Positions 9,069-22,324 of a DNA stretch of 64,000 bases are shown one piece after another. The translations under genes and the position numbers were made by a program. Position 1 is the stretch's first letter; the number at the start of each line of letters is the position of its first letter. A model generated the notes under the pieces. It was not told where the DNA came from and ran no database searches. It was given only the letters and a program-made list of their open reading frames with translations. The stretch is from Pochonia chlamydosporia 170 (taxonomy: Eukaryota; Ascomycota; Sordariomycetes; Hypocreales; Clavicipitaceae). The stretch is from positions 1 through 64,000 of the forward strand of contig NW_019154052.1 in assembly GCF_001653235.2 (NCBI RefSeq). The letters are read 5' to 3'.

Positions 9069-11145
9069 CTACGCATCTCCAAGATGACCAAACTTATGGT
9101 GCTTGGCATGTAATTCCTCCACTGGCGCCTCCACAGAATAATTCATCACAGGCTTCAAATCTCCCAGGAAGAAACAAGCAATACAGGCCAGCGCCCCAAA
9201 AGGCGCAGCAATCATGTACACGACTCGTAACCCATCCGCATATGCGTTCTTCAGTGCAACAGTGCCGTCAAGGATAACAGCAGGCGTTATGCCCGCGACA
9301 TCTCTCAGGGCTGTCGCATTATTGCTAGCCAAAGCCCCGATGAATGCCTCGAGAGATGTCTTCGGAAGACCAGCTCTGAGCGCAGCGGCACCAACATAGC
9401 GAGGGATATACTCGTCAAGCCGCATGTTGAGTGCCGCGTCGTAAATAGCAGTAAAGCTTGTGGCAGATACGGCTCTCGAAGAAGTAGCCACCGCTGTTGC
9501 AGTGGCGATAAGATGATGCGGCGTGGACAGTTGGACTCCGGAGATGATAAGAACCAGCGGACCGCCCATGCCGAGTCCTGCCAGGCCAGCAAAGATAATG
9601 GAATTGGTGGAATCATTGGGTTCGATGGTGGCGAGTCCGATTATACCACCTGTGAAGAGGAGAAACCCAACAAACAGAGGTGACTTGATGGATCTTAGTT
9701 TGGTGGCCGAGTAGCCGTATGCGACTGTGCTTGAGCCACAAGCCACCCAGAATGCTTGCTCTCTGGCGGACGTAAGAAAAGGGTCTGTTTCGAAGAGTAG
9801 ACCAGTCCTAAGTTGATGCGTTGATTAGTCTGGGAGGTAAAATGGAATGCTTTCGGAGGGGCGACAACGAGGAGTAGACCTACATGACGGGGAAAAATAT
9901 CACATAGGCGAACAGCAAGATGCCCTCAATGAAGATAAGGCCAACGCATGTCGCAAAAGTACGCCCACGATTCTTACCGCCGCGGAAGAGATCATGGTGT
10001 AGGATTCCAGTCTTGGTAAACTTCCATTCGTAGATTGCAAACGCAATCATCACCACAATGCCGACAACCAAGGTGCCGAGCACTTGTGCAGTCCGCCACT
10101 CGAAAATGCCACCGCCAAGATTGAGACCAGTCAGGAACAAGGTAAGTCCTGTTGTTAAAAGCCCAGTTCCAATAAGGTCGAGGCGACCAATCTTTTGCCA
10201 AAAGGACAGGTGATCGTAGCGGGTGTGTCTTTTAGGTGGTCTGTACCCAATGAAGAGCCCGATAGCAGTTAAGCCCCAAAGTCCCATTTGAATCCACTGC
10301 GAGATGGTTAAAATTGGGCATTAGATTGAATCCAAAACCATAGGGCGGAGAAACGTACATAGAAAGTGCGCCATCCGGTGTGTGCGTTCGCCTTGGTGAG
10401 AGCCCCTATAGCAAGCGGCCCGACACAGGCACCGATTGCAGCAGCAATGTTTATGCCAGCCTGAACAACTAGAGAAACAGGAATACTTAGATTTTGGGGC
10501 GAAATAAGTTGCTTGGGTTAAGTCTGTAAACTTACTGGGCCGCCATTTCCTGGGCAAAATCTCGCTCGGAACGCAGTATGCCAATGGAACAGTGGCGAAT
10601 CCAAATCCAATCAGGATCTGAGCAACAATGAGCCGGTATATGCTTGTCGAACCGGGTGCAATAGCAGAACCGATGAAAGATAGTACAGCAGGGCCAACCA
10701 AGAGAGCCTTTCGAATCTGAAATACGTCCGATATGGAGGAAATGATGGGGCCGACTACGGCCTGGACGAGAGAAAGGGCGTTGGGGACCCAAGTCTGTGC
10801 CGCTGGATTGTAAAGGTCTTCACCTATGGTCGAAAGCTAATCGGGTAAGCACCTTTGTCTGCTTGTAGGGGAAAAGCTCATCACACGATCAATACTTACA
10901 ACGGTGGGAGGGCCTTGTAGTGCAAGGACTTGCACCATGTTCAAAACAAACATGGCTGCCACGGCAAAATAAGTCCGCGCGTGAAGCTCCGGCTCTTCAT
11001 CATCTTGGCTATACGCCAGGTTTGAAGTCTCATTCGCTGTCATTTCTAAATGTTCCGAGTCTTCCAGGGTTTTCTCACTCGGAGACACTTGAGTTTGTTG
11101 CTGAACCATTGTGGATGCCTTTTCTGGTGTTGCGGCAGGAGACAT
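9069..11145 (-). CDS. MFS efflux transporter, TRI12-like family
   Basis: Five exons: 11145-10900, 10836-10536, 10468-10359, 10296-9884 and 9807-9069. The four introns are 62-76 bp and all junctions keep frame, giving 602 residues. The ATG at 11145 (MSPAATPEK) fits better than an upstream TTG. A hydrophilic N-terminus of about 60 residues is followed by many hydrophobic helices. LSTIGEDLYN, NPAAQTWVPN and the loop SDVFQIRK correspond to the MFS segment between helices 2 and 3 as seen in the fungal trichothecene-efflux (TRI12) subfamily. Such pumps export secondary metabolites or take up siderophores by proton antiport at the plasma membrane. It is convergent with the SMase D-like gene, about 200 bp apart. 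Substrate is not predictable. Confidence 0.85.
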
Positions 11146-14100
11146 GTGCAAGTCCTAGAACTAGTCTGGAGTGTAGCATATAGAAGAATGAAGAATCCCT
11201 AAATGAAACAAGGCACACACGGAGTAATAAACTCCTTTGCTTTATGCTAAATCGACCTCGTGTATCGACGTTCTACATGATCTGGTCCAGGTTTATTCCC
11301 CACAAATGGCTTGTCCCAGTCCCGCAAACCAAGAAACTCGCTGATGAGACTGTACTAAACAAGCCACTGATCCGACGCATTAGGGGGGACCTAAGAATTG
11401 CCGTCTCTGGTCATTGACCAACCACTCTCTCCAGACACCTGAACTATTGACGACTGACACGGACGGTCTGGGGTAAAAGTGTGGGGAAGTAAGGTGAATC
11501 TACTATTTGCGGGGATGAAATATTTAGACCGAGTTCTCTGTCCCGTTCAACGTGAGAGTATTTAAGCGATGCTAGTCCGTTAGAGCGAAATTAGAGCGGC
11601 AGGTCGATGAATCCGCTGTTAAACTAGTCCGATCAGCCATAGTCGGTGTAAGGGAAAGGATATCGTCGACTTTAACACGGCCAATCGGTGTCCGTCGACC
11701 TAAAGCATTTCAAGTCAGTCGGGACAATTTCGCAACATCATCCGCACCCTTCCTGTAACTAGCACCCTCTGCCATGTGCGAGGCCCGACCGAGCACATTT
11801 TCCACGCCGAATGCTACGGAGGGTGTCCTTGAAGATGTCAAGATGTAGAATGTCTCTCAGCAGGCAAGCCTTTGTATGATATCCGGTATTGCACCTATAG
11901 AGTTGAACCATCTAACGGAGCACTTCGATGTTGGTGCGGAAGACCGGCATTTTCCTTCAGCTGCTGCCACCAATATTGCACCTTCAGTCCCGCCAAGGTA
12001 ATTGCTCTGCAGGTTTTTCGAAGCTATATACCCCAAAAGAAGCATGGAGCTCTATGAATTCGTTTCTGTTTGCAGTCTGGTTCGCACCAGTGTGTCGCCG
12101 TGTTGGCTTGAGACATTGACACTTGGCCTGCCCAATTTGGAATTGTGCCGCAACGTAATTGGCCCGACTCAAGCAGAACCAAAACATCTTCAAGTTGTGA
12201 CGTCTGATTGTCGCAAACACCCCGTCCCCCCGAAGCACCGGAGAAGTGGCATTGCATTTAATTCTCGGAGCACCAAAGCAAATGCAACTATTCGATTTTC
12301 TGGTCACAAGGCGACTGGAAAGTTGAATGATTGCGTTGAGTAGATGAGGGCAACACGGTCCGCAAGCCCACCCACGAAAGATGGTACGCAATACGAACAT
12401 TTGAACTTTGTAAATCTAAAAACCCGCGACGAAGAAACTACTCGGGTATACACAGACTACCTTAAAATTGCTTCTCCTTGTTCGCATGGCAGCCTTCTCG
12501 AGGTGGCAAGCTCGCTGTATTTCCCAGCAGCCTACATGAAGTCAGACTTGGTGTTGCCAGCGGAGAACACACTACAGTTGGGCCGTGAATTGCACCATGT
12601 TGTCCTCAGGGTACTGTCCAATTATGCAAACAGCACAGACTTGGCGAAAATTTTCACCGCCCCCAAGACTTTGTAAGAATGCCATTCCATTTATGTCTTG
12701 CCATTGGTACTTGAACATGCCCTGTCTACGGCTACCTACCTAGGTAGTTGGAGCCAATGCCTCCAACTTGGGATCAGTTGAATGGCCCATAGACACCAGT
12801 CCTGCACGAATACCCTCATTCCATTACACTCGGTAACATACGTTCCATTTTCGACCTTCGGCTTCAAAGAACCGTCAACTTATTGCTTCTGCTTCGAGTA
12901 ACACCATTCAAACAGGTCCTTGTAGTCCAGGCCTTCCCATTCTAGGACTGGTCGAGCGCTACATAGAATCGCCATGCTATCGAAATGGCATCGCGGAAGC
13001 CTGGGGCCATACCTTGACATCCAAAAGGTGGAGAAACGTCGGCAGCGTCTTCGCAGAGTATAACCAGATCGAGGGACCCCTTGTTGCAGCTACTTGCTGA
13101 GAAGCGAAGTGGTCAGCGGTCGCAACGGAGGACCTCGATGAAGTCCAGCGGGTACATGACCTGCGTCTCAGAAGACAAACCAGACCGCTGGTCCAGATGG
13201 GTGACAAAGGGCTAAACCACTTTCTCTATACTAGCAGGTATCGCCATTTCGGCCGAACCCTCACTTGCAAGCCAAGCCGTGCGCAACCAGCTGCGCAGAT
13301 ATGATTGCATACAGCTCAAAGTTCTCTGGAAAGAAATTGCCGTAGACTTGCTGGGAGGTGTATCCCCTCCCCCAGACGAGCAAATTCGGAGGCGTCGTTG
13401 ACGATGGAAGGGAGGTACGCCAGTTGAGGGCAAGTCAATCTTGGTCGTAGGGTGGGGGTTCTGTTCGCTCAAGTGAAATGCCTCTCGGCTCTAGATATTG
13501 CTTTCTTGTGAAGCATGTCCTGCAGTCAGCAATTACGAGAACCCTTCCGCGGATGGCGCGTTTGGTGTGCTGGTCCTCCTATCAACGTAGCTCGCGTGTA
13601 CCTAGTTAAGGTCTTTGGATATAGACACTACGTGAGCGCCAAGTTGCAGCTCGGCGACTCTGAGAATTTTGATTCAAGGGATCAGATGCTTCACAATATG
13701 CGGCTGTTTAAGCACGTGAAACTTGGATGACCAGTGCTGCCTTGGTTTACGAGACCAGATCAGGCGCTTTCTCAAGACAACTTCGCTGGCAAGGCTCACA
13801 GAGCTTCTGCATGTAGTCCAATTAATCCAAGAAATGGATGGGTCTCAATTAACTCCCATCTAGGGAAGTGTCGACGGTGATTCACTTACAAGCATCTGTG
13901 AGACATGAGAGTCGGCATCGTCAAGGACATAGGTATCAAGATTTTCACCAAAATGTGTTCTGTACTTGGGAGTAAGTTACATGCTAGTCTGTTAATGATG
14001 GTTGGACTACCCAACGCACACATTCCGCCGGGATGTGCGCAACATGAAACCGAGTGATGGGACTGGGGACAAAGTAGCCATTAATGTCACTAGGATTTTT

Positions 14101-14803
14101 GTACCAGAACTCCATAGTGTCCAGAGAAAGACACGGACCATACGGAGTAAACATTCAAGAATCATCAATTTGGTTTCAACCCTCAAAGAGTCTGGTCCGT
14201 TCGACTTTTGCTGCGACACATCGTGAATAGTGAGACAAAGAGGCTGGGAGCACACAAAGCGGCACGGCTTGGTGGCGAGAAGTCGGGTGAGGCATCATCT
14301 GAATCTGCCAATGTTTGACCTGGTTGATAAAATATGCAAGAGCCGGATTTGATTTCATTTCGTTGGTCAGAGTCAAATAGCGATGCAACATGGCGCTGGA
14401 GCAATGAGACCACAAGAGTCAAGGTTGTTTCTGCTGACTAACAACATTTCCATAATTATTCGTGTACTTTCACCACTGACGAGTCCCTCGAATTACGGCG
14501 CATCTAATACGTCTGTTATATTTAGATGACTCCCAGAGCGGTAATAAGTGGAGCTGGTTCCAATAAGCGAGGTTGTTTTGTTTGTGTAGGAATACGTCTT
14601 ATGAGCCATATTCATCTTGGCCTTTCGTCCAACGTCAGGAGTCCTCCGGAAAATAAAATTCTGCTAAATAATTTCCATTATTCTCTTCTCTTAACTTATA
14701 ATTTTTTTCCTTTTTTTTTCTTTTTTTTTTTCTTTTGACTCGGCTAGAAAACTTTGTTTGAAACTCAACCGCGTTTCGACTTGTCGCGAGCAACAACATC
14801 ATT
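11146..14803. other. Long intergenic region without a supported gene
   Basis: Several open frames of 60-140 codons occur on both strands (for example 12002-12343, 12344-12676, 13212-13472), but none shows a recognisable domain, signal peptide or consistent splice pattern. Some may be relics of decayed genes; I cannot name them. The final 100 bp (about 14700-14740) are a long T/C-rich tract of the type common in fungal promoters, just upstream of the next gene. Confidence 0.45.
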
Positions 14804-16128
14804 ATGTTTCCAGATTGGCCAGAATCAGTGGCCGACTTGGTGCCTCTGCCACAGTGTGAGGGACCCAAATTGAAGCCATTCGATTTCCATGGCTCGCAAA
14901 AAATTGACTTTTTGGAGTTCTTGGGAGAAGGCCTTCACTCTTTTGTTTTCAAAGTAAACATTCTGGGCCGCGTCTATGCGTTGAAACTTGTAAGCTCTTT
15001 CATTGTCGAGTACGGTGGGCTTCCAAACAGACAGCCAGACAGACAGGCAGGGAGACGAGCGCTAACTTTTCTCCGAATTTGATCGAATAGTTTAGATTCG
15101 GCTACTACTATGATTGGGTATGCATGAATCAGGATTTCGACGACAACAATGTCGCCGGACTGTCCGCCCTGTACAACTACGCAGAGCCCTTCAGCTGCGA
15201 GTGCCGGGGCTTTGCTCGACTCCAGGAAACGGGCCATGAAGACCTGGCAGTTGATTGCTTTGGTTATCTACTTCTCGACGAGAAACACGAGAGAATTATG
15301 AGAGACAAGTTCCAAAACGAAGTGAACTTGGAGTTCGACGGTGATGGCGACGGGCCTCCACACTCCGAGGTACGCTCGCAATACCCAGGGAAGAGCGGCA
15401 GGCCGCCACCCATCCGGGGCATCGTAAAGGAGTTTGGCCAGCCTGCAGACACTATAAACAATAAAGATGTGCGGAGACTCCTTGGACAGGTCATCCAGCT
15501 GCAGCAACTCGGTATCATCAACATCGACATGGCAGACCGGCAGCTGATCAACGGCAAAATTTGCGATTTCAGCACGGCAATTACAGTCCCGCACTTCATA
15601 ACGTCTCCGGAGCTAAACCCATATCTCACGGCTGCGGCCAAATCGGCCATGGAGTACGAAACCTTTTTGTATAGTATCAACGACTATTGGGCGTTTGATA
15701 ACATGGTGGACTTTTGGAGTGAGGATCACCCAAACCAGAAGGCGAAACTTTCCGTGTTTGCATTTCCCGGTGGAATACGAGCGAAGAACAGATACAGCTT
15801 GAGAAACACAGCATCTCGAGACCGCGTTTACTCATTAGTTAACCCGATGGAGTGTAATTGGAGGGCATTCGCTGGTAGTGACGAGACAGGCGGAGGCGAA
15901 ACGTCGATTCGGTCACAGAAAAGACAAAAGACAAAAGCTCAAAGTCGGGCCAGGTCTGGCGGGGCCATTTCGAAAAGAAAATATGTCCAGCTTGATGCCA
16001 AGCCTCAGCGGTGGTATTACAACTGTAGCAAAGAAAGGGCAGCCAAGATCAAGCATCAATCATCCTTCAGCAACACTCTCGCGTGGGACTTTCAGCACGG
16101 CGTTATATGTCCACAGCGCAGAACATGA
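14804..16128 (+). CDS. Fta2-like kinetochore (Sim4 complex) family protein
   Basis: Two exons, 14804-14989 and 15091-16128, with a 101 bp intron (GTAAGC to ATAG), give 407 residues. The N-terminus FLEFLGEGLHSFVFKVNILGRVYALKL resembles a kinase glycine loop and ATP-lysine region, and residues around NIDMADRQLINGKICDFSTA resemble a reduced catalytic loop and DFG. I recognise this arrangement as the fungal FTA2 family, named after a fission-yeast Sim4 kinetochore subunit. Members in filamentous fungi are often multicopy and of unknown function. The C-terminus is basic (SQKRQKTKAQSRARSG), a possible nuclear localisation signal. The intron contains a short run of CAGACAGACAGG repeats. Confidence 0.7.
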
Positions 16129-16864
16129 TGAAGAGCACTTAAGGTGCCCATGCGATGCGTCTTCCGGTCTACTCTCTCACACTTTGGTGTACTTGGTTCG
16201 TGCTCTCCATGCCATTCCCAAGCGCTAGATGGCCGCTATATTTTGCAACATGCAACTATTTCTGCATTCCCGTGAGTAGTATACGTGTATGCGCAGAATA
16301 TAGCTTGCAAGCACTCCGTCCCGGAGCGCGAAGCTGCAGGGACCAAGATATGAGCCGACAAGCAGGTTTGGAGCTGTCCAATAATCTATGATTAAGTGAA
16401 TAGACAGGATTCATTTGGCCATCAAAGAACTGCCAGGACCGAACGCTAGGGCCTGGGCCTATGCAAGCCTTGGATGATTGAAGAATGTTCTCGAGCCGAT
16501 TGACACGCTACGCATTCTTCATGCCATAGACCAAGAAGACCATTCCTTTCAACATAGATTGCACAATAAAGCCGCTCAAAAGATACTTGCCGATGCGTTG
16601 GGCAGACACACACACGAAAATGGGGTTGTGGTTGGCACACAACATGGCCACCGGGGTTACACGAAGAAACCAGGCCAATACAAAACGTCCGCAACCCAAT
16701 GATGATTAAAATTGGAAGCGGGGTAACGAGCTTCCCATTATTCATCAGGTACCAGACATATTCCGCCAGAGTTGAAACCAAAAGGGGGGAAACGCAAATG
16801 CCTCGACCTTCAGAGCGACCTCCCGAAGTTTTAAACCCTCCCTGGATGAAGTCAAGCCGTGAAC
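16129..16864. other. Intergenic stretch, nothing recognised
   Basis: Contains short open frames on both strands without recognisable content. It should hold the terminator of the Fta2-like gene and the promoter of the following gene. Confidence 0.4.
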
Positions 16865-18001
16865 ATGGCAGGGTATTATACTACTATCACGCTACGAGAC
16901 GTTCTCTGTCAAAAGAAACCAGCTTTGGCCCTGGTAAAGAAGTCCGCAAGAAACTCGTATCGTGAATCTTGGCCAGAGCTGAGCGACATCAGGCTCTGGA
17001 ACGAGTTTGACTTGCACCATCTGAATCAAAGCTACGGCCACGTCCTTAGCACCCCCTTTACGGGAAATCTACAGACTCCCCAGCTCGCGGAACTAGAGAA
17101 TTTGAGGATCACATCAGATCAAGATGTTCGTGATCTAATCCGCTGGCACGATGGTATGATGCGGGAGACTCTTGACCTTGGTAGGAGAGAACTTGGACTC
17201 TTTCCCGACTGCGGTCTCAGATTCCAACATACAGCTTCTGATGGCTCTTCTGTTGCGAGGTTATTGATTGCCAACTCGCCGAGGGTGGATCACGTCATTG
17301 AACTCGACAGTCCTACTCGGCCTGCTTTGGTTGTTGGTATCGCAAGAGCAAGTTTCAAGTGGAAATGTGCCAGGCTCCTGTCTGACCTCCAGTCCGCCAC
17401 GCCACTCAACGGTAGGGTGGACTCTACATTGCCATTGCGACAGCTGGCCAACATATGTAAGATAGCCAGGACTCGTTATGGGTATATTCAAACGGACGAG
17501 GATCTGGTTGCATGCTGCTTCAGCTACGGTGAGGTGGGTGAAGGGCAGACAGAGACAACACAAAGGCCACTGAGGGCAGCTGTCATGCCCATCCCCTGGA
17601 CCAGGCACGGTGTCGACAAGCTCACAACGCAACTCGCTCTGTGGTGGTGGCTGTCCATGCTGGCCATGGCGACTGACAATGTTGCCGACCGTGACATTAC
17701 GACCGAGAACAACATGGCCAACATCGGTGGGTCTCAGGCTATTTATGCTAGTCACAGCAATCCTCTGCCGAGCAATCCTGTCGAGCATTTGTATCCCGTG
17801 GTGCCGCCGACTGATGTAGGATTCCATTTAGCTGTTGACGATTCGTTCCTTGGTATCGACCAGGAAACCGCGGGCGCCCCGGTAGAATGGACAAGCCCTT
17901 CAGAGTTTCTCAACCTCAGTCCTGCGAGTGGTGTTGACGTTGATGCTGGTAATGGCTTTGCCGATGATCTCCTTGCTCGAGGCAGCGGTTCACTCAAGTA
18001 G
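16865..18001 (+). CDS. Conserved fungal hypothetical protein, possible PD-(D/E)XK-like fold
   Basis: A 378-residue single-exon frame from ATG 16865 (MAGYYTTITL); an in-frame GTG two codons earlier is ignored. No signal peptide or membrane helix is evident. The middle has the pattern seen in a large family of fungal hypothetical proteins: KWKCARLLSDLQSATP, then ICKIARTRYGYIQTDEDLVACCF, then PWTRHGVDKLTTQLALWWWLSML. The position of the charged residues and the KWK segment would fit a restriction-endonuclease-like fold, but this is a weak guess. The C-terminal 100 residues are acidic and low in structure. Function is unknown. Confidence 0.6.
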   Translation: MAGYYTTITLRDVLCQKKPALALVKKSARNSYRESWPELSDIRLWNEFDLHHLNQSYGHVLSTPFTGNLQTPQLAELENLRITSDQDVRDLIRWHDGMMRETLDLGRRELGLFPDCGLRFQHTASDGSSVARLLIANSPRVDHVIELDSPTRPALVVGIARASFKWKCARLLSDLQSATPLNGRVDSTLPLRQLANICKIARTRYGYIQTDEDLVACCFSYGEVGEGQTETTQRPLRAAVMPIPWTRHGVDKLTTQLALWWWLSMLAMATDNVADRDITTENNMANIGGSQAIYASHSNPLPSNPVEHLYPVVPPTDVGFHLAVDDSFLGIDQETAGAPVEWTSPSEFLNLSPASGVDVDAGNGFADDLLARGSGSLK

Positions 18002-18825
18002 TATAGCTCCTTTGTTTTGCTTCATTTTAAACTTACAAGTCGTTTACGTTGAGTATCACTCCTTTGATCATGGTACCTGAAAGAGGCAATGTCTGCCGTC
18101 ATTCCTAACCGGGGGCATCCGTATCTAAGTGCTCTGATGAGTTGAAGCCGAGAACTCCAATATGCCTCATCAAGATGTAGAGTTGAAGCTTACAACTTGA
18201 CCAATCATGTTTCTCGCCGGCAACTTCACCGATCACGGGTGAAAGATGCCAGGGGGCCAAGTATTTCTGAAATAATTCCCAGCCGGGGAAAGACTGTGGG
18301 GTTGCCCCAGCTTCTAATCACATTTTGCGGTTTCGTTTGGCTCCCGTGTAAGCACCGTAGATCTCTACATCACGCCGCCATTGTAGAACCAACTTTCCAT
18401 AAAACCGGGGCAGTTACAAACTCGATAGAAAGACAGTCACGGCAATCGTACCCGTGATGAGACCTGTTACAAGCTCCCGACATTGAGTGCCGGATGTCAA
18501 CTGGTGGGCATGGCATCTCGCGGGGTTCAAAATACAGCGCATTGACAACTTTTTATTGGTCTACTAGTCGCCAGTTGCCCATCTTAGACTAACTTTCCAA
18601 GGACGTCACTTGTGTGATGTTTGCCGACCGTCGGCAACAACCTCCACCTCCTCGTTCGGCGGTGGGTTGTAAGTGACAAGAGGGCATGCAATGCTTCTGT
18701 TTAACATATAAATTGGACAAGAGTCCGCGGTTCAAAATCTCTCAACTTCGTACTCTGTTGTTACTCAATCACTCGTCTCGAGAACCACAAAAAAAGAGAA
18801 AAGAAAAGAAGCGACAAACCCCATC
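18002..18825. other. Intergenic stretch and promoter of the M20 peptidase gene
   Basis: No gene supported. A TATAAATT box lies about 115 bp before the next ATG (near 18708), and an A/G-rich leader (AAAAAAAGAGAAAAG) immediately precedes that ATG. A CCGACCGTCGG palindrome is seen near 18625. Confidence 0.45.
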
Positions 18826-20125
18826 ATGGCAATTGACACCATAACCAAGGCTCGCGCCATTGTCAACTCCAAGTTGGACGAGCTAAGCCCAGGTTTGCAC
18901 CAGGTGAACAAAACGCTTCATGCAAACCCGGAGCTAGCATACAAGGAATTTATTGCCCACGGCACAATCACCGCATACCTAGAGAAGCTTGGTTTCAAGG
19001 TGAAGAAGAATGCCTGGGGATTAGCAACAAGCTTTGATGCCTCTATCGGCTCTGGAGACAAGCAAGTTATTTTCTGTGCAGAATACGATGCACTTCCGGG
19101 AATTGGCCACGCCTGCGGCCACAACCTCATTGCAACTTCATCCATCGGAGCGTTCCTAGGCGCAGCGGCAGCCATGTCATCTCTTGACATTGGCGGTCGT
19201 ATTAGACTTCTCGGAACCCCAGCAGAAGAAGCCGGCGGAGGCAAACAGGATCTCATCGATGCGGGTGCCTTCAATCCGCCAGAGAGCGTCCTCGCTGCCA
19301 TCATGGCTCACCCCATGCCGAAGAGCCACGTGTCCAGCGATGACTATTCTGGCTTGGCTGGAATGAAACTCATTGCCTGCCAAGGCGCACACGTCGAGTT
19401 CAAGGGCCGCACGGCACACGCAGCTGGAGAGCCGTGGAACGGTGTCAATGCCCTGGATGGCGCTGTCGCCGCGTACAACAACGTGTCTCTTATGAGGCAG
19501 CAGATGCACACTGAGGACAGAGTACACGGCATTTTCGAGGTAGGCGGTACGGTACCGAATGTGATTCCCGATTACACACGCATGAACTGGGCAATCAGGA
19601 GCCCAACGGCAACGGGATGCGACAAGCTCATGGAGCGGGTGACCAGGTGCTGGGAGGCCGGCGCCTCTGCTGCAGCTTGCGAAATGACAATCACAAAGTT
19701 TGTTCTTCCTTTACTTCTCAGCTGCTTTTCGGTCGTCTTGACAATACCCAGAATGCTGACAATGTTATAGGGAGCACAATTACTTGAACCTCAGAGCTAA
19801 TGATAGCCTCTGCCAAACGTATGTCGACGAAATGGCCTCATTCGGGGAAAAGGTTCTTTTAAAAATGGACAAAGCGTTTAATGCGTCAACTGACATGGGA
19901 AACGTGTCACACTATGTTCCCAGCTTTCACGGTGGCATCGGAATTCCCGCGGAGCCTGGAGTTGCCATGCATAATCCGCGATTCGCCGATGCCGCTGGCA
20001 CTGATGAAGCACATGCAGCCGCTATCCAAGCAGCAAAGGGAATGGCTATGCTTGGATTAAGGGTGCTCTTAGACAGTGAGGTTGCTGGCAAAGCGCGCGT
20101 AGATTTCGACAAGACGGATGAATAG
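18826..20125 (+). CDS. M20 family metallopeptidase/amidohydrolase (PM20D2/ACY1L2-like)
   Basis: Two exons, 18826-19697 and 19771-20125, with a 73 bp intron, give 408 residues. The di-zinc motif HACGHN is at residues 95-100 after CAEYDALPGIG, the catalytic glutamates are in TPAEEAGGGK (134-135), and the dimerisation-domain segment GRTAHAAGEPWNGVNALDG is complete. The length matches the aminoacylase-1-like/M20D group, which hydrolyses N-acyl amino acids, dipeptides or amidated metabolites in the cytosol. No signal peptide is seen. The protein looks intact; substrate is unknown. The gene stands alone, with about 2 kb of empty sequence after it. Confidence 0.85.
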
Positions 20126-22324
20126 GGTGGACGGGGACGGATTGTCTAATTCAGCTTGCCTGGTATATGGACGCGGTCAGGCAAATGCGGACTTTAAAGA
20201 CGGACTGTGGCATTCCGAGCTCCGTCTACATGATTGCTGAGAAGGGGTCTGATGCCATCAAACGCGACCATGCAGACCTATATCATTTAAATGTTGACGA
20301 AAAATATCTTGTCTCAAGTTTCTGATGTGGAGGAAGGGGTGTTTTGTAGGGTATCACTTAGAAGAGAAGAGAACAAGTCCAGTTTGCTGTACTTGTCTGC
20401 TTTAGGTTCTGTACGGTGGCGAGCGTGAGGCTCTGGATGATGCATTTACATATTTGTTGGTAGTTTAAAAGTCCTCGTGTATATTTCTCTCCCGAGTAAA
20501 CCCGAGTGCTGTGGGAATTTTGTTCGAGATGAAGTATACAGATTGTAACCCTTGCTCTTAGGTTACTCACAAAACCCCATGTTGAGTCGGTGGTCCTCTG
20601 GGAAAGCTGATCAAATAAAACAACTTAAAGTTCTGTAATCAAGCCAAAAGAATGATGGGGTCTTAGCGGGACGTTATTGCAGAGGCAATATCGGTCCATA
20701 GACCGAGATACTGGTGTCTTAGCATCTTCCTGCCAATGGATAAATGCTGCATACAAAGTTACATAAAATAATCAACGTTACGCCAATGCCGCCTTGGCTG
20801 TACCTCTTTGACTCCGGTACCATGACGTCGTCCTCTTAGAAGCCGTGAAATTGTCTCACGATAATTGACTCACCCACTGCCAGGCATCATCACTCGCCAA
20901 GTCCAGCAATCAAGCCAGATTCAATTCACCAGGTCCTCATAGGGGACCTTTTCACGGCTGCATAGGCACATAAACTTTAAATGTGACTGATTGGTGGGAG
21001 GAGCAGCAAAGTTCGGGCATGCCGAAGGCTCCGCAAGAGTCAGGCCAGAACCACCAAGATAGAAAACCTGCGTCATCAGGGTACATTTCCGTACGGCACA
21101 CACAGGAGGAGACCGCCTATCCCGCCTGGGCAAGACTGATTGGACTCGATTCGTTCTGGTGAGTTGCGGGCATCAGCCTGTCCATCATGCGAAGCTACCT
21201 CATCCTCTCCAGTCGCCAACATGATCGAAATGGCGCGCGCCGCATCACCAGTCTACCGAGCGCCCATTCCAGCCAGAGGTACAGCCAACGAACCGAATGG
21301 GAGAATGGCAAAAAACTTGACAACGCCATCAAGCAGCCGTGTCGTGAGCATACTACGTTCCAGGGTGGTCTATTTCCAGTGGCTCGCCGCCTCGGTGCGA
21401 AGTTACGTGCCAAGGCGTGCCTCCATGTAAACGGGACCGTTGATTTCGGGATACGCTATTGGATGTCTGGAGAGGTTTATGGCGTCCTGGAAGCAAACAA
21501 ATGGCGCGGGAGTTCGGCTCAGAAGCCCCCGACCCGGCAGGCTACCGATTCTGTGACCCATCTTCAGCCCTACTCTCCCGTATTGTACGGAGCAATGTGA
21601 AGAGCGATGAGTCTGTGAAATACCTGGACGAGGATAGTCGGCCCGGTGCCATTTGATACCTGGCCATGACTCCATCGTCGGTTCATGATTGCCGACAAAC
21701 CAGGATCAAGGCCCATAATGCCGAGAAAGCCGCGCGTTGAAAGGGGTTCCATTTACTCCGTACGCTTTTCTGGGTTTCTGAAAGCGCAACGGTTCTCGGC
21801 AGGGCACGTCCACTGATTCTGATGTCCTAAAAAAAAACTGGCTTGTTGAGTGCTTCGGATTGGGCGTTGAAGAGGCTTGCCAGCTCACGGTGGCTCCGGA
21901 ATCCTGGTGGTGAAACTACGCAATCCACGCGCCTCCAGATTCCCCAACTAAGCGAGCTTGGTAGAGCTCTCGACTTGGTGTGCAACAGGATTGTTGCGTC
22001 TATTTTTACGCCTCTCGAATCTTTTGCGCTTTATTACGTTGGCGGCTTGCTGACACGACCAGAGGCCAAATGGTTTTTGGTTTCCAATAAAATCACGGCA
22101 AGAGAACAACTGTCTTGTTCTGGCCACTTTTAAAGTGGGAGACACGAAGCTGGCAATTTCTTCCCCTCGTCTATTTCTTCTCGGCTTATTTCCGTTCCTC
22201 TGACTTGCTTGGTCGACTTGGTGAGGAACGCAGAGCCTTGGACCGTCGGTTCTCTTTGAACTCTGATTTTCAACTCGGCATCGAATCGGATCTTCAACTC
22301 TGTTCCAATTAACCTTCACCAACC
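20126..22324. other. Intergenic region of about 2.2 kb without a supported gene
   Basis: Open frames at 21140-21600 (+) and 21403-21675 (-) have no recognisable motif. The segment 20900-21650 has coding-like composition and could be a decayed gene, but I cannot assign it. The last 200 bp are CT-rich and end in a CAACC context before the next ATG, consistent with a 5' leader. Confidence 0.4.

Noticed and set aside
12977..13472. Minus-strand frames in the 11-14.8 kb gap, suspected remains of an oxidoreductase
   Set aside because: Neither strand gives a motif I can name, and no consistent exon chain could be built.
21140..21675. Overlapping frames on both strands in the 20-22 kb gap
   Set aside because: Coding-like composition but no motif, start context or splicing; could be a decayed gene, left unannotated.
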